Source: Brachionus plicatilis (Eukaryota > Rotifera > Eurotatoria > Ploima > Brachionidae). From it: a stretch of 64,000 nt of DNA. Shown one piece after another: positions 62,346 to 64,000 of the stretch; the stretch's first letter is position 1; every line of letters starts with the position of its first letter. Location: the NCBI GenBank assembly GCA_010279815.1, contig QEOQ01000303.1:747567-811566 (forward strand), given 5' to 3'. Under the pieces are notes generated by a model. That model was not told the DNA's origin and did no database searches. It saw nothing but the letters and a program-made list of their open reading frames with translations. A program made the position numbers and the translations under genes.

Positions 62346-62691
62346 TTTTAAAATGCGCAAAATTAAAATTAAATTGATTCATTTTGGAAAAATTAATCAA
62401 GAGAGCGCCCTCAATATTTTTTGATATTTTTAATTTATTCGATTTAACTTTGAAAATAATTAATATCATTATATTTCTAGGTCTTCAAAGTAGATTTTTT
62501 TAATAAAAGAAAAATTAAAACTCAAAAATTTATCTAGATTCGATAATTTTTATCTTAAAGCCCAATTTACTTTCAAGAATTCTAAAAACCTTGATATTTT
62601 CCATCTTTTATGATCTCCGAATCCCGTAGTATTTAAACAATAAGATTGAAATTATTTTTTTTAGTATTTTTACAAAAAAAATTTTTCAAAA
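62346..62691. other. Short divergent intergenic region
   Basis: 346 nt between the orphan membrane gene (-) and the cytochrome P450 (+), which are transcribed away from each other. It must contain both promoters; no motif recognised. Confidence 0.5.
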
Positions 62692-64000
62692 ATGAAACTA
62701 ATTTTGTGGTTCAAAGTAAGCAAGCGTTTTTCTAGTATGCAAAAGCTAAAAAAGTTTGAGGAGCTGCCCGGTCCGCGATCTTATCCTATAATCGGAAATT
62801 TGCCTGAATTGAAAATATTTGGTTTGCCTGAAATAAAAATTGCTATTAACTACTCATTTTAATTTTAATAAATAATAACTAGGAGGCGATCTTGAATTTA
62901 ACCCTTTTGATAAATTTTGCATTAAATTGCACCAAAAATATGGAGATTTGGTTCGGTGGTCTATCCTAGGAAACAATAATGTATTTTAATCTTTAAAAAC
63001 TTTTTTTAAGCGATTGAATTTAACTAGTCAAAAGGTTTTTGTCTTCAAACCTGAGCATGCTAAAATAGTATTCCAAAATGAAGGCCCAAGTCCGAATCGC
63101 CCCTCAGTTATACCTTGGGAAGTGTACTCAAAGCGAAAAAATTATCCTCCTGGTCTTGTCAATAGGTGAACTAAACAGGGAAAAAATTTTTTTATATAAA
63201 TAAAAAATTTTCAGTCAAGGTGAAATTTGGAAAAATCAGCGGAGCGCTTCAAATCCAATAGTGGCAAAACCTCAGGCGGTAGCAATGTACTTAGATACAC
63301 ATAACACAATTATTGATGAATTTATCAATATAATGATGAAGAATTCTTCCAATGGAGATCCTTTTATCGTCCAAAAATTCGAAATTGAATTAAAATATGT
63401 TCTTTTGGAAAGTATGATTTTATTAAAAGAAAAGAAATAAAAATTGTTTGATTCTTAATAAAAAGTGATGAGCATTGTAGCTTTTGATCAAAGGCTTCAG
63501 TGCATAAATGCTCAAAGAAGATCACCAGAAATTTTGAAACTTTTCAATAGCATTAAAGATTATGGAGATTTGACATCTCAATTGTATTACAACATTCCGA
63601 TTTGGAAGTATTTTAGAAATTCATTATGGAAAGAATTTGAAAATACATCAGATTATGTTTACGAGTAATAAGCAACCAAATTTTTTTATTTTTTTACTTT
63701 TTTTAAATAGTTTTACACGAAAATATGTCTCAGAATCGTATAATTATGTCAAAAATTTAAACGATAAAGCTAAGCATACAATGCTGCAGCAGTATCTTTT
63801 GAACAAAAATAATTTAAGCTTTAATGATATAGTGTCAATTATGAGCGAATTTCTGCTAGCTGCATTCGATACTGTAAATTAAGCAACAAAACTATCTGAA
63901 TTAATATTTTATAAATTTAGACTGCAACAACTCTTCATTTTTGGCTGCATCGAATTTCAACTCATCCTGACATTCAAGAGGAAATTTATGAAGAAATAAT
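62692..64000 (+). CDS. Cytochrome P450, probably mitochondrial clan, 3' incomplete
   Basis: Exons: 62692-62821, 62883-62980, 63035-63165, 63215-63411, 63466-63664, 63711-63873, 63921-beyond 64000. All junctions are GT...AG in phase. The N-terminus (MKLILWFKVSKRFSSMQKL) is basic and could be a mitochondrial presequence rather than a membrane anchor. It is followed by ELPGPRSYPIIGNLPEL, KFCIKLHQKYGDLVRWSILG and VFVFKPEHAKIVFQNEGPSPNRP. The C-helix region reads GEIWKNQRSASNPIVAKPQAV. The I helix reads FLLAAFDTTATTLHFWLHRI, carrying the oxygen-activating DTT. It ends in HPDIQEEIYEEI. The heme-binding Cys and ExxR lie past the window. Such enzymes oxidise sterols or related lipids. The clan assignment is inference from the N-terminal half. 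Confidence 0.9.

Noticed and set aside
1..64000. CRISPR arrays, bacterial operons or transferred bacterial genes
   Set aside because: No spaced direct repeats. Most recognised genes have animal-type introns and the intronless ones are animal families. I saw no bacterial-type cluster.

Overview
This is animal nuclear DNA: very AT-rich, with genes split by short introns (mostly 48-60 nt, GT...AG), long AT-rich spacers, and animal-specific genes such as PBX, ninjurin and the kinase Fray/OXSR1. A chitin-binding gene, compact introns and very low GC fit a small protostome. A monogonont rotifer such as Brachionus is my guess, but the sequence alone does not prove it. Gene models below were built by hand by matching splice sites, intron phase and remembered family features. 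No search was run.

Layout. 1-1987 (+): 3' part of a Q/P-rich protein with a chitin-binding domain. 5095-7114 (-): Fray/OXSR1 kinase. 10586-11491 (+): SURF1, followed closely by 11654-11836 (+): RPB12. 13401-16091: a 5'-truncated LINE with an open reverse-transcriptase frame, flanked by two identical 298-bp direct repeats. 16933-17289 and 19393-19856: two non-autonomous DNA transposons, with a ninjurin gene (18503-19042, -) between them. 24016-32281 (+): a 12-exon AKNA-like gene, 1563 codons. 35111-36136 (+): an intronless PBX/Extradenticle gene. About 38090-38490: a dead LINE fragment. 39624-42373 (+): BOP1, eight exons. 43198-43639 (-): a small secreted protein. 43942-45864 (-): TRMT11, eight exons. 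48885-51274 (-): mitochondrial processing peptidase alpha. 53073-57147 (+): UBA1. 59100-59933 (+): a DHHC-type palmitoyltransferase with an altered motif. 61123-62345 (-): an unrecognised membrane protein. 62692-64000 (+): 5' part of a cytochrome P450.

The genes do not form one pathway. Most are housekeeping: transcription (RPB12), ribosome assembly (BOP1), tRNA methylation (TRMT11), mitochondrial import and cytochrome oxidase assembly (PMPCA, SURF1) and ubiquitin activation (UBA1). No new multi-gene system stands out. The strongest unusual signals are the LINE with its 298-bp flanking duplication, the two MITEs with clear target duplications, the AKNA-like gene, the HNHC variant acyltransferase and the higher-order repeat in the first gene.
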